Positions 51,601-63,202 are shown, counted from the first letter of the stretch. The stretch: 64,000 nucleotides of DNA from Nipponacmea schrenckii (GCA_030562195.1 CM060200.1:5766001-5830000), one strand, 5' to 3'. The notes: generated by a model from the sequence alone, not told the origin. Numbers and translations: made by a program.

Positions 51601-54600
51601 AAGATGCACTGTACAAACCAGAGATTGATGACAAACACTCATGGAGCCTAGATGTTAATTTTGGTAGAAAGTACAGACTGTTACAGTTATTGTTGGAATG
51701 GCTTGAAGTTTGGTGTGGTAAAAATCATAACTTCTCTCTTGGTGTCTATGATTTGCATCCCACTATCAAGATACAGATTCCTGCTCAATTGATATTATTA
51801 TCACTATGGTTACTGGAGTATAAATATTATCCTGATAAAACTGGTATACAAGATGTAGGTGAGGGTTTTATTGGTGAAACAAAGCTAAATAAGAAAAGGA
51901 AACAAAAGAAAAAGGGAAAGGAAGCACAACAATCAATCCAGCCAATCAGAAAGAGTCAAGAAGATGGTGCGAAGTTATCTACCTTGGAAGAAGAGGGAAT
52001 TAGAAATGCTTATCAACATTTCTTAGATGGGTATGTACTTCTTTTTTGGAATCTTTAATTACGTAAACTGAAAGTACTAACTTTAGACTGAGCACAGTTC
52101 TGTAAGAAAATCCTTTTTTAATCTTTATATCTTTTCAAAGAGTATGCCCTTATTCATAATGAGGTGAATTATGAGTCAACTTTACATTTTGAAAAACTGT
52201 TTGTTGCAGAGAGAAAGATGATAGTTCTATAAGTGTTAGTTCTCTACAATCAGATGAACTAGATGGTGAATTAAAACACACACTTTCTATAATAAGAGGG
52301 TAAGGTTAATTTAATCTATATTCAATATTTTTATATAACTACACCATGATTTATAAGATATCTTCCACGTCTTGTAGAGATCATGTTAATGAAAAGCAAA
52401 ATTATATACCACAGGCGCTAATATCCTTGACCCATGTTGATTATCATGAACAATTTCAAACAGTGAAAATAATGTAAATTTTCACTTCATGTTAATATAT
52501 GCAATAACTTCTATTCAACTTCTCATGTGTTTTTCGTAAATATTTTACAAATTTTCATTTAAGCACTGGCAGTCAAACAAAAGAGGATTTGTCACTTTTG
52601 AATCACAAAGTTTATCCTGATAGCTCTCCTAATAGAAGCACAGGTACTGGTGGATCTAAGAATCATAATGATAACTCGCCTGATAGAACTAGAAGATCAC
52701 AGGCTCAAGATAGCCTATCTGACAAAAGAACTAGTAGATCACAGGGTCAAGATAGCCTACTTGACAGAAAATCTAATAGATACTTGGATCAAGAAAGCCT
52801 ACTTGACAGAAGAACTGGTAGATCCATGGGCCAAGATAGCCTACCTGACAGAAAAACTAGTAGATCCCAGGGTCATCAAGATACCTCTCAAGATAGACAT
52901 TGGGTCAAATACAGTTCTACTAATATAAAGAATAGAGCTAACAACTCTAAATTTAATGGCAGTCTGAACTCATCACAAAAATCTATAGAGAGGTCCAAAG
53001 AATCTATGGCTGACAAAAGCTCTTCACGAAGAGAGAAAATTTTAAGATCAAGTCTCAGCTCATCACCAAACCCATCTCGAAACAGTTCTTTAGAAAGATC
53101 TTCCATTTTGAAAGCATCACTTACATCATCTCTAGAAAGATCAACAAGTCCCAGAAATACAAGGCTACACACAGCTCTTAATTCCAGATCACGAAGCCCA
53201 CAACTTTCAGTAAGAGCTAATAGATCTCAAAGTCGTAGTCCTGATAGAAAAGGTCATAGAGGTCATGTCAGCAGACGGGATGCACATCAAGAAAGCCCTC
53301 ACTTTGATTCTGGTTTCAATTCATCTATTGCAAGTCAGTTACAGAACATTGTACGCTCTGAAATGAGGAGAATTATGGAGGTGAGTGTTTATTTTATAAA
53401 TGAGCCACAATACTTTTGAGTTTAACACCTGCTAAATAACAGGTTTTTTTTGCGGGGCTGATTCTGCATTAGATCTAGGTTGTACTTTGCGATTATCAAA
53501 CAATACACTGAGGACCTGACTGTCACATACTTTGCTTAAATGGTTCATCAACGTTTCGAGGTTAAAATACTGCTTACTCATACCTCTTAATGTTTGTCTT
53601 CTTGAATTGGCCCAATTAAAGGGAAGAAAAGTGTGGCGGTATTTTATAACCAATAAAAAGTCACTTGTTTATTCAGATCTCTTGTTCTGATGCAAGAGGA
53701 CACAACATTTCCAAAAAGTTATTGATTGCTTATTTTTTTAAAGGTTCAACATAAAAGTCTGATAGCGATGATGGGAGCTATAGAAGATCCAAGTACTAGA
53801 TCCCATGATGATGATAGAGGGAGGAGACAGCAACAATCAAGAGAATCACCGCACAGACACTATGATTCCAATAATCATTCATCATCACCTCACAGATATC
53901 AGTCACCGTCACCACAGAGACACCATAAACATGGTCTTCATGATTCAGACAGATTGGAACATTCAAAATACTCTGATCATAGCATGAATATCAGAGAACT
54001 GGAAGATCCAGCTTATTCTAGGTCTGAAGAAAACCATAATGATGGAATGTATGTTAACAGAGCCTTAAAGGAATTGAAAAACCTTCAGAATATTTCTAGA
54101 CAAGATCCAAGAACTGGACATAAGCAAGGATTGAAGGGGAAAGAAAACTTAGGATTACCTTTGCTGGGTTTAAATGGTGTTCATTATATCAAACCTGGAA
54201 ATGCAGACGTCAACTATGAAGAAAGTCTTGTTAATCAAGTCAATATTATTCCAAAGTTCCTGAGAGTGACTGCAGAAAGAGACACAAACCAGACACACTT
54301 TTTCTTACCACAAATACCTCAAGCTTGGACAGATTTCCAGCCAAAATCAGTAACTTCACAAGAGCCCATTAAACTGTTGAAACTACAAGAACCTGCTTTT
54401 AATAATTTCAAACACATTTCAAAATCAGCCACAATTTTTCCACCAAATGCAACAACATTTCACAGATCTGCATCTCAACCTTCACAAGCCAATAAACCTT
54501 CTACTCAACATCATCAGACAGAATCAATACCACCTGGTTCAAACTTCAGGTTTGGTATTCCATTGCTACATTTAGTAGAAAACCATTCTCCATTTATTAA

Positions 54601-57600
54601 AGTTGGCCAACAATCACAATTTGGACAGTTGCTCAACCCTGAAGAAATATCAGCCAATGATAAGTTGTTAGAGAAAATAGAAGAAGAGAAAGAAGAAATT
54701 AAGAGACAAGAGGAAATAAAGAAACAAACCATTATTACAGAGGTCAATAATAAAATCCAAGAAACAATTAAAATCAAGTAAGTGTACTGTTTTAATAAAT
54801 ATTTTTCTTCAAAATGAATCATGTCAATAGCATCATATACATTACAAATATAGAGATTATAATATTAAAGACTGTTGCAAAAGCATCTTGACACATCCAT
54901 TTCTGTTAAACCTTAGAACTATAACATATAGTTCTATGGTTAAACTAAGGTGTATTTATTTTATTTATCAGTAAAATAAGAGCTATCATTAACCATTATT
55001 CAAGCAAGAGCTATCTTTGATAAACTTATTTCAAACAAGATCTATCTTTGATAAACTTATTTCAAACAAGAGCTATCTTTGATAAACTTATTTCAAACAA
55101 GAGCTATCTTTGATAAACTTATTTCAAACAAGAGCTATCTTTGATAAACTTATTTCAAACAAGAGCTATCTTTGATAAACTTATTTAAAAAGAGTATCTT
55201 TATAAACTATTTCAAAAAAGCTATCTTTGATAAACTTATTTCATACAAGAGCTATCTTTGATAAACTTATTTCATACAGAGCTATCTTTGATAAACTTAT
55301 TTCAAACAAGATTTATCTTTGAAAATTTTATTCTAAACAAGAGTTATCTTTGATATATTTATTTTTATTTTTATTTCTTATTTTATTTTGCTAGTTTTTG
55401 TATGACTTCAGTATTGCATTCATTAAGTAGCTCTAAATATTATAGATCTGTAAAGAAGCCTAAATTGCCAAGAAAACAGACAAATGTTGAAAGTGAGGTA
55501 AGACTTTTTATACTATCATTATAATGTGGATGTTCATGAATATTGTAGTCAACCCTGACTGGTATTTTTATGTATAATGATGAATTGATTTTATTAATTT
55601 CCTTGAAAAAAGCGACATTTTAAAAAATTTCCATGATGATTGAAAATCCAGATTGCAAGTAATGGCTAGTGTAAGTTTACAGCTAAACATTATGCAGGAA
55701 ATTTGCTAATTTCAAACATATCCTCATATTATAGGAAGAAGAAATTGAAGATGAATCTGAAGATGATGATGAAGAGGAAGAAATGAATGATGGTTATGTT
55801 TTTAAGCAAGGTAACTATCTTTATTATAGGTAATAGCCATCCATGTTTCTCTCGCAATCCCATTGCTTATTCATGGTACTTTTACTATATGTTTAGAATA
55901 AAGATGACATTTGAGATTAAATAAAAAAATGCACAAACTTTTGATGATGGTGATATATTTGAACTTCACAAAAACATTAAATTACAGAATTTATTTTACG
56001 GTTATTTTATACAATAATTATCTTGAAGGTAGATGTAGTATTGTGCTAATGTAAAACAGCTAACATTACATGGTATTATGTTAACATATTATGGTCACCT
56101 CACATTCCATAACACTTCATTGGGCTTTCTAGCATTAAATTTAAATTCATTGCAATGAAAAGTTATGACATCACATTTAGTATGACATTTCAGTTTTTAA
56201 CAATAATGAATCAACTGAAATTAAATCCAATTTAAAATCATTTTTGTTATATAGAAGCTTACTGAAAATAATGGAAAAATTGATATAAATTGATACATTA
56301 ATTTTATATAGTAATAAATTATGAAATTTCATTATCTTTTGAAACTATTTTATCAGTCAGCTTATACTGTTATATTTTAATATTCTTATGGCCCATTGTA
56401 ATTCATTTACAGTGTTCTTGAGAGAGTTAAAACTCAAAATGCAATCAATTTTATTTTTATGAATTGAGTTAAAGTTTAAAGTATTTTTGATAGTGTGTAC
56501 AATTTACAATATGACTGTTAACTGTATTTAAGTGACTGAGTGTTATATTTGTGATATTCCTGAATTAACAAAAGTGATTTTGAAAGTCATTGTAATATAG
56601 TATGGTACAGAATTAATTGGTAATGTAAACTAGCAGTTAACTGTATTAATTGACTTTGATGTAATGTCATTGTCAATTCATGACATCACCAAATTATGAG
56701 ATCTTGAAACTTTCATTGTCAATTCATGACATCATCAAATTATGAGATCTTGAAACTTTCATTGTCAATTCATGACATCACATCACATCAAAAAGTGGAT
56801 CAACCCATGAACTTTATTAGGTGATGTTATTAGACAATCTAGTATTTCTTTTAAGGTGAATTTGATAGAAATTTGAGAATTGATGAAGTTTTGGGGCCAA
56901 ATGTTGACTCAGACACTAGATTTCAGTACATGCTGGCTTTAAGAATGCAGCAAGAAAGACAGAAGAAGAAAAAGCCAAAGGTAATTAAAGATCAATTATT
57001 ATTTGGTTTTTCTATCAATCAATAGTTCACTATATAGGCTATATTATAAAACTATTTCAATTTTAATAATGAGGATGAAAAATAAAAATGCATAAAAATT
57101 CAAGCCAAGGCTAAGAGAAAGACAGAATTTTCTTACTCAGCTTAAGACGTTTATGCTAAGGCAACAGAAGACAAAACTCTTGTCATATAAAGCTCTTTGA
57201 TATATCAGGTTGATATTAGTACCATGACTAAAGAAATGATAGATGCTATAGCAGAACCTGATCCTGATATTGAAAATATCAGAAGAGCTGATGCCTGGAC
57301 TTCTATTACTAAAGATACAGGTAAATTAATTCTTTATTGACACTTAGATTGTCAATTTTTTTTATTGATATCAGAATTTGGGAAATGATGAGAATAGACT
57401 AGGTACAATGCAGATATCTCCTATCTGGGATTATCAATAAAATATAAGAAGTGACTACTGTACCTCATCTATTTGTGGCTTAACAAAGAAATTAAACTTC
57501 GTTTTTATTAGTTTTACATTTATGATATATATGCTACAAAGGTTCTCCATTCATGTTTAGATAAATCAAAGAAGCTTAATTGAAGGTGACAAATATTAGT

Positions 57601-60600
57601 TTTAAAACAAGTTGCATATGCATTTCACACAAATTTAGAGTATTATAGTATTCCAATCTAGAGAAAACTATTTCTTGAATCCGTCCCTTTAAGTGAAACT
57701 TGTTCCTCAAATGGAAGACTAATGGAGCATAAAGAACCTTATTGAGAGGTTATTACCGAATTTGAATCCATATACCACATCTAAGAGATTTGCTAACAAT
57801 AGGTTATATGTTAAAATACATAATTATGTGTATATCAGGGCTGTTGATTTGGCCATATATGCCAGTCAGGACTGGCAGTCAAGCTAAAATAAGCGGTTGC
57901 AAATAGGCTCCGTCGGACATCAAGTATAGCCAAGGTCAGAGACATAAGAAAAATAAATAAAAAATTGAATTACTCAACAATCAAGTTCAATCAATGAGCC
58001 ACCAAACACTATCTGTATATTATATTGATAGTGTTTTGGTTTTATATTAACAGGTTGTGATCCAATACATGAAGCTGTATTAGAATATAATAAAAGACAA
58101 GGTGATAATATTATACCACCAGATATATATCTTAAACTAGGATATTCTGATTCTCAGGTACTATTTTATCATTATTATCTAGATTGTTACTTCATTGCTT
58201 GGTTTTATTTGGATTTTCAAGCTGAATAAACACTAGCTATATATGAAGTCTTTGAAATATTTATTGACAACATCATATTATGAGGTTTTCTTCAAATTAT
58301 TTGTTATTATTTTATCCAAGTTTGTTTATGCAGTTTGACAAATATACACTGATTATGATAATACAAACTATTTATATTTATTTGGTTTGTATTTATACAG
58401 AATGAAGAACGAGGTCGCTCATATTTAAATGTAGTTGATATTAGATCTTCTGCTGTGTTTAAAGATATACCCGAACATGATCAAATACAACAGATAGAAC
58501 CTAAACCATCCACTGATACTGCACACCAAGATATAGGTAGGATATACTACTCTTCAATAATAGCCTACTCTGATTAAGTCCCAATATATACAAACAGAAA
58601 GCATTCAAATACATCAGTGCTTTAAATACATTGTATATATATTATATATAAACAGACTTCTGATAAACCAGGTAGTTTAGAATCTTTCGCTTCCTCTTGG
58701 CCTCTTCAATTCATTTCACAAGAATGTTGGACTATTTTATTTAAGATCAGTTTTTCAGACATTTTACGTAATTTCTAAGCATGAAAGTTGATATATTACT
58801 GTTAAATTAGTTGTTGATTTAATGTTACTAGAAGCTGAAGAAGAAAGATTAAGAGAGAAATTCCAACCTCTACCAGTTGAAAAACGATATGGCTATGATG
58901 AATTAACAGCTAAATTATTAGATCGTAAAAGTAGACATCATCTAGATGATAGGTAGAAATGTCTTTTATATCAATATTAGAATATGGGGTAGAAAGTTTA
59001 AGCTTTGGTTCCTTTTCACATCATCATTTGCTTGGTTGATTGAATAAAATGGCGGTTGTGGGTTGTAATTCTGCCAGCATGTTCAATAACCTTAAATAAA
59101 TTTTCTTCACTCCTTGTTCCATTCTGGGAAAGATCAATGCAAAGAGGTTAGTCAAGAACCAGCAGGTATTATTATCCTTGTGAACTAGAGTTCTTTCTCT
59201 TTAAGTATTGTGGTTTGAGAGATTGCTATCTTTAGTGAATCAAAGGTCATAGGATATTAGGTTACAAGTTCAGATCCATTTATATTCATATGGCAAGGCC
59301 AGGACTATTCAATTTAACATCTTCAAGTAGACCTCTGTATAATATGATTTGAATGAATAATTTGTTTTTATTTTAGTTTATATTCGGGTTATGTACCTCA
59401 AGAAAGTATGAGATATCCTAAAACTAATATCATCAAACGACTTCAAGATTTAAATGAACAAATGGCAGCCATTGATGAAATGTCACTTAATATCGAAAGA
59501 GATTTTGAAAGTTCAAAGAAGGTATGTAATATTGAGTATATTTTACTTTGATGGTTTGGATACATTTTGAAAAGCTTTATTTACTCCTGCCAGAAAATTG
59601 ATGTATCAACATTTGTCTCAGGTTTTAATTGATGGATGATTAAAATAATGTTTTTTTGATTTTGTGGGGTTCCATAGCTCAGCAGTTAGAGCGTTGGTTC
59701 TTTATGTCATGACGTCATTTGCTTTGATACGTTGAAAATGTCGGATGTGAGTTCTAATCTTGATCGGTGTGTGAAAATTCGATGACCTTGAATAAGTCAT
59801 CTTCACTCATAATTCCAGTCCACCCAGCTGTAAATGGGTACAGATGATCCGGGAAAGATCAATGTCAAGAGGTTTGGTCAAGGACCAGCTGGTATATGGA
59901 TCCCAGTCATGGCGGACTTGTGAACCTAAGTTGTTATCCTTGTAAAATAGATTTCTTTCTTTCTTTTCTAAAGATTGTGAAAACAGTAGAAATATTAAAT
60001 GAGGCTAATGAACTAGAACTCAATGAAGATCAAGATGACGATATTCTACAGGTATTTAACTTTACCTCCTTACATGTATTTGTTCAATTTAGATGAAAAA
60101 ATAACAAATTTATCACACCAATTCCATCTTTGTAGTACCGGTAATCAAACTCATAATTTCTACTTATTGATATTGCAGTCTTCACAACCCCATTCAGATG
60201 AGAGATTAACACCTAAATCTTCAGTCAGATCACCAACAGCTAGTTCCAGATCTAAACTTAGTAAATCACCTGATCATCCTAGATCACCACAATATAAACA
60301 AACTCCAAAACAAGGGTAAGTCTTCGATATCTATTCAATCTATCCAACCAGAATCTACAGGGAATCAGATTTTTCTATTGTTTGTTTGTATTGCTTTTAT
60401 TGTTCTTGGTAGCTTAACCTTTCCCTGGCCTGTTATTCAGACACTTAACTAAAGATAAATATAGTAATCTAATTTGGTATAAATTTTACTGACTGAAACA
60501 CAAGATTATCTTAGATTTTGAGAACGTTGCCTATTTATCTAACATCTAACATCGTGAAGTTTTGTATATATTACAGAGGTGGTGTAAATATGTCTGGTTT

Positions 60601-60714
60601 AAGTGATATAAGTGATATCATAGGAGAAGTTTTATTAGAGGGTGGTGTCGATTTACAAGAAGTTGGTTTAACTGAGAATGAAGCTGCTTTATTGAAACAG
60701 AGAGCAAGAACAAG
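39336..60714 (+). CDS. CPLANE1: CPLANE1 (C5orf42/JBTS17-like) ciliogenesis and planar polarity effector 1, 3' part missing
   Basis: 32 coding exons with consistent GT-AG sites and phases give about 2,810 codons from ATG 39336; the last found exon ends phase 2 at 60714, so the gene continues. The N terminus (MKIELEVL, then KKPWRR) and the block RQYWVKDMVWTVDNLFLAC match my knowledge of vertebrate CPLANE1 closely, including the exon order. The family protein is about 3,200 residues in human and acts with INTU, FUZ and WDPCP at the ciliary base in assembling intraflagellar transport particles; human variants cause Joubert and oral-facial-digital syndromes. The long low-complexity middle (Ser/Arg/His-rich) is lineage-specific. 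All exons found are open and join in frame. Confidence 0.92.
40020..40140 (+). pseudogene. decayed duplicate of CPLANE1 exon 3
   Basis: The segment GTTTCAGGGTATTATTGAGT and what follows (TCAGGAGATATATTTAT) is a mutated copy of the real exon at 40159-40278 with its acceptor. Read in the correct phase it meets TGA after three codons. Another partial unit (ATAAAGATAAAGATAATATC) precedes it, so the exon was multiplied in tandem with a period near 100 bp and only the last copy stayed intact. Confidence 0.75.
42696..44120. repeat. minisatellite of about 23-bp units
   Basis: About 1.4 kb of tandem units with the pattern TTGATACACTGATTTGATTC and small variants, inside the intron between CPLANE1 exons 7 and 8. 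The units are most regular between 43370 and 43860 and degenerate on both sides. The repeat makes open frames on the minus strand (repeating NQCIN and YQIS words) that are not genes. Confidence 0.95.
44300..45379 (+). CDS. CPLANE1: CPLANE1 exon 8 (360 codons)
   Basis: A single 1,080-bp exon, phase 2 to 2, acceptor ATTTCAG and donor AAAAG/GTATGG. It begins with the end of the propeller (PVLPIILFSDGFTVTAVQLP) and passes into an alpha-helical region with acidic stretches. A Cys and hydrophobic repeat pattern near its end (LSGCYMLLKF) fits the helical solenoid expected for the middle of this protein. Confidence 0.9.
45774..50234 (+). CDS. CPLANE1: CPLANE1 exons 9-17: helical middle region
   Basis: Exons 45774-45943, 46353-46427, 46737-46930, 47366-47537, 47857-48082, 48466-48569, 49022-49248, 49591-49758, 50007-50234; end phases 1,1,0,1,2,1,0,0,0. 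Products are helix-rich and include conserved-looking blocks such as GDWKAAFLLSVACEQHKQ and ATWKILYEALLEFRRD. No catalytic motif, as expected for a scaffold. Intron sizes are modest and mostly free of the elements that fill the upstream gene. Confidence 0.88.
47760..47815 (+). mobile_element. 3' fragment of the SINE
   Basis: GTGAACCTAGATTGTTATCC and a TTTCTTTCTTGCTT tail match the 3' end of the SINE at 59666-59970. It lies about 40 bp before the acceptor of CPLANE1 exon 13 (47857). Confidence 0.6.
48860..48945. repeat. 24-bp tandem repeat
   Basis: Four variants of GTTCTTTAGCAACACAATCAT in a row in the intron before CPLANE1 exon 15. Confidence 0.7.
50559..52030 (+). CDS. CPLANE1: CPLANE1 exon 18 (about 490 codons)
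   Basis: A 1,472-bp exon, phase 0 to 2, donor GATGG/GTATGT. The first third is helical (EKWLQEIFTTLQWAVHLLTF), the middle Ser-rich, then a conserved-looking block with RKYRLLQLLLEWLEVWC, and a Lys-rich stretch (NKKRKQKKKGKE) before the end that could be a nuclear or basic targeting signal. Confidence 0.88.
52210..53380 (+). CDS. CPLANE1: CPLANE1 exons 19-20: Ser/Arg-rich region
   Basis: Exon 52210-52299 (phase 2 to 2) and exon 52564-53380 (phase 2 to 0). The second encodes a low-complexity Ser/Arg/Asp-rich segment, including an in-frame 14-residue repeat (separate entry) and RSRSPQ/SRSPDR motifs, then a short helix (NIVRSEMRRIME) that continues into the next exon. Probably disordered except for the final helix. 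Confidence 0.85.
52684..52895 (+). repeat. in-frame 42-bp coding repeat in CPLANE1
   Basis: About five units of 42 bp encode variants of RTSRSQGQDSLLDR. The unit length is a multiple of three, so copy-number change keeps frame. Variants such as SNRYLDQESLLDR show drift between units. Confidence 0.85.
53744..54777 (+). CDS. CPLANE1: CPLANE1 exon 21 (about 345 codons)
   Basis: A 1,034-bp exon, phase 0 to 2. It starts VQHKSLIAMMGAIEDP, continuing the helix from exon 20, then a His/Ser-rich low-complexity stretch, then a block with LGLPLLGLNGVHYIKP and FGIPLLHLV, and ends in a Glu/Lys coiled-coil (KIEEEKEEIKRQEEIKKQ). Confidence 0.88.
54995..55355. repeat. 31-bp minisatellite in a CPLANE1 intron
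   Basis: About eleven units with the core GAGCTATCTTTGATAAACTT followed by ATTTCAAACAA, ending about 40 bp before the acceptor of exon 22 (55395). Several units carry single-base losses. Confidence 0.9.
55395..58536 (+). CDS. CPLANE1: CPLANE1 exons 22-27
   Basis: Exons 55395-55497, 55735-55810, 56856-56980, 57209-57320, 58054-58157, 58401-58536; end phases 0,1,0,1,0,1. Exon 23 is almost wholly acidic. Exons 24-25 hold a basic helix (ALRMQQERQKKKKPK) and DISTMTKEMIDAIAEPDPD. All junctions hold frame. Small exons of this kind mark the C-terminal half of the gene. Confidence 0.85.
56665..56790. repeat. tandem repeat of about 47 bp
   Basis: CATTGTCAATTCATGACATC occurs three times (about 56668, 56717 and 56759), twice followed by a AAATTATGAGATCTTGAAAC block. 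It lies in the intron before exon 24. Confidence 0.75.
58832..60714 (+). CDS. CPLANE1: CPLANE1 exons 28-32: C-terminal region, incomplete
   Basis: Exons 58832-58952, 59377-59521, 59974-60051, 60179-60315, 60577-60714; end phases 2,0,0,2,2. Products include YVPQESMRYPKTN and a coiled-coil with MAAIDEMSLNIERDFE. The last exon has GLSDISDIIGEVLLEGG and EVGLTENEAALLKQ, like a conserved C-terminal block of the family. The donor at 60715 (GTATGT) points to further exons; none is recognised up to 64000. Confidence 0.85.
59040..59205 (+). mobile_element. diverged SINE copy
   Basis: Shares GGGAAAGATCAATGCAAAGAGG, then GTCAAGAACCAGC and TTATCCTTGTGAAC in the same order as the SINE at 59666-59970, but the tRNA-like head and the central core are largely lost. 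Confidence 0.55.
59666..59970 (+). mobile_element. tRNA-derived SINE
   Basis: Begins GGGGTTCCATAGCTCAGCAG and TTAGAGCGTTGG, an A-box-like tRNA arm, followed about 60 bp on by GAGTTCTAATCTTGATC, a B-box-like arm. A body follows with CCACCCAGCTGTAAATGGGT and GGGAAAGATCAATGTC, then a TTTCTTTCTTTC tail. Related copies occur at 37550-37765 (reverse), 59040-59205 and 47760-47815. The tail merges with the polypyrimidine tract of CPLANE1 exon 30. Confidence 0.8.
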
Positions 60715-61167
60715 GTATGTATTATTCTTAATTTTATCTATTTCCAGATCAAGATTATTTTTGCATGGTGGTCTTTCTTTGAGCTTCTCAACATTTAATC
60801 CCTCTCATAATTTGGCTCATGGTCTTGGGTTTACGTCCAATTTCATTATGATAATTTATATTAACCAGCCCGAAAATTTGTTAATACTTGGCTGACAATG
60901 AGGTTCACGTTAAACAATGAATATTCTAGAAAGTCCCATAAGCAAAAGACTTAACTTTGATATTCGATATTCTCAATCATGTCAAAGGGGTGACCCCTAG
61001 AATAAAACAGGAAACAAAACATAGATCAGCTCCTTTAACTTACATGTACATTGACAAGATGCACTTCACTTTGACTTTAACTGTCAAACAGTGTGGAGTC
61101 TTTGTTTTTAAAATTATCAGTGACTATACAACATTGTATACTATAAGGCTACAAATTATTGCGAGAT

Positions 61168-61671
61168 AGAAATTAATGCGTTTAATGCGACCTATTCCCG
61201 ATCGCATTAATTTGTATCCGCACTTTTAAATACATATTCCCAAGTGAAGTTTATGGAGTTAAAATATGGCTGACATTAGTGAACATAGATATATAGTATT
61301 TAAATTGAGACCATGTGGGATTAAGTAATCAGGTAATTATCTCTAAATTTGAAACTGATCAGTAATCAATGGCGTTAAAAAAACAAAAGATTTTTACACT
61401 ATTTAAGATTAAATCTTGATCATTGTCATGTCTTCATTCATTAAGCACTTTAGAATTTTGATGATATTAAAAAATGCGACACCTTTCGCGCAAAAGATTT
61501 TCACACTATTTAAGATTAAATCTTGATCATTGTCATGTCTTCATTCATTAAGCACTTTAGAATTTTGATGATATTAATAAATGGGACACCTATCGCGGAT
61601 CGCATAAATTTTTACTCGCATTTTAGTCTCTATATCCCATGTCGCATTAATTTGTTGACGCATTAATTTCT
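61168..61671. mobile_element. MITE with 13-bp inverted ends and internal tandem duplication
   Basis: AGAAATTAATGCG at 61168 is the exact inverse of CGCATTAATTTCT at 61659-61671. Further internal GCATTAAT words lie on both sides. Between about 61384 and 61600 a block of about 108 bp (TATTTAAGATTAAATCTTGA and onward) occurs twice. No coding frame. Confidence 0.8.
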
Positions 61672-61733
61672 AACCTTACAGTACCTACAATTTTCCCTGA
61701 CATTGTTCCAAAAATATGTAAATATTCATATTT

Positions 61734-61760
61734 GAGTGGCAAATTAGAAATTTGTCACTC
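61734..61760. repeat. solitary terminal hairpin of the family 1 element
   Basis: GAGTGGCAAATTAG followed by AAATTTGTCACTC, then TTTGTTTTCATTAGA. It is a diverged copy of the left hairpin of the element that starts 22 bp later, with a paired change (GCGTG/CACGC to GAGTG/CACTC) that keeps the stem. Confidence 0.7.
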
Positions 61761-61781
61761 TTTGTTTTCATTAGACTTTTT

Positions 61782-61823
61782 GCGTGGCAAATTAAATTTG
61801 TCACGCTTTGTTTTCGTTCGGAT

Positions 61824-61856
<33 letters not shown>

Positions 61857-63184
61857 GGAAGCTCGCTAGCCCAAACGGAAAAAGATAGACTATTTCTGTT
61901 TTCACCAATGGTTTTTATATGGGCTGGAATCAAAAATGAATATCTAACATGAAATTTTCGCTAACCCAAAAGTGGCTAATTGCATAATATGCAAATAAGA
62001 TTTCAAGCTAGCTCGGGCCCTAATAGTCGCATCGGTCTGAAATTTGCAGGATATAGATAGATAGGCAGCGCAATTAAAACTACATCATCAAAATTTTTTG
62101 ATCACTTCCGGTTTGGGCGTGGGGACTTCCGGTTTTTTCGTGGGGACTTCCGGTTTTTTCGTCTCATGTCGGGCGACCCTGCTTCCCATGTAATTCAAGA
62201 TTCTAAACAAAAACAGTATATTTTAGCTATACTAAATGATTTTAATCCCCTGAGATGAAGAAAAATTAAATTGAATGTTGCGCATGCGCAGTTTTCAAAA
62301 ATGGCAAATTTTCTTAAAAATTTAATAAGTCCGCCAATTATTGACCGATTTTTATGATTTTGGTGTCTATCGAATCCTTGATACTTTATCTAAAAAATGT
62401 TGGGAACAGTATTTTGATTTTCGAATTTGAATTTCTTTTATGCCTGTTCGAATTTTTCAAAAATTTAAAACTCTATATCTCGTGACCTTGACCTTCAATG
62501 ACCTTGACATTTGAGATGTAGAATGTCCTTGACCTCAGCTGTCTATAGATGTGCTGATATTGCATGACAAATATTAACTTCCGGTTTTATAGCCCACCGA
62601 AATCTGACTATTTTGCAATTTTGAACGGTTATATTACACTTTCGGGCTCTAATGTTCGGATCGATCTGAAATTTACAGGATATAGATAAATACGCAACAC
62701 AATTAAAAATATATCATCAAAATTTTTTGATCACTTCCGGTTTGGGCGTGGGGACTTCCGGTTTTTTGTCTCATTTCAGGCGACCCTACATCCCGTGTAA
62801 TTCAAGAATGTAAGCAAAAACAGTTTATATTAGCTATACAAAATAATTTGTATCCCCCGAGAAGAAAAAAATTCCAATTGCTAGTTGCGCATGCGCCATT
62901 TTTCCGAGAATGGCAAATTTTCTTTAAAATTTAATTAGTCCGTCATTTATTATTTATGCCCGTTGAATTTTTTAAAAATTTGAAATTCTAAATCTTGTGA
63001 CCTTCACCTTCAATGACCTTGGAATTTTCCATATAGAATGGCCTTGACATCAGCTGTCTATAGATCTAACAATATTGTTACGCTTGTTCCACAATTGGGG
63101 GCTGAAAAGTACCGGAATTGAAAGCTAGCAGGTTAGAAGTTTCAAAATGTTCGAAATCCATGGGATAACGCATAGTTGCCACGC
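61782..63184. mobile_element. hairpin/poly(T) element family 1, copy 3
   Basis: Left hairpin GCGTGGCAAATTAAATTTGT at 61782, poly(T), GGGAAGCTCGCTAGCCC, the two-half body, and right end TTGCCACGC at 63176-63184. Contains a short extra duplication of CGTGGGGACTTCCGGTTTTT near 62110-62160. Very similar to copies 1 and 2. Confidence 0.75.
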
Positions 63185-63202
63185 TCGGAGCTGTTCACAG
63201 TT

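Noticed and set aside
54995..55355. CRISPR-like array
   Set aside because: Plain 31-bp tandem repeat with no spacers.
59666..59770. Functional tRNA gene
   Set aside because: A- and B-box-like arms are present but spaced too far apart and followed by a SINE body; no cloverleaf with an anticodon stem can be drawn.
60518..60895. 125-codon frame treated as a single gene
   Set aside because: Only 60577-60714 is the CPLANE1 exon; the remainder is intron read past the donor GTATGT.
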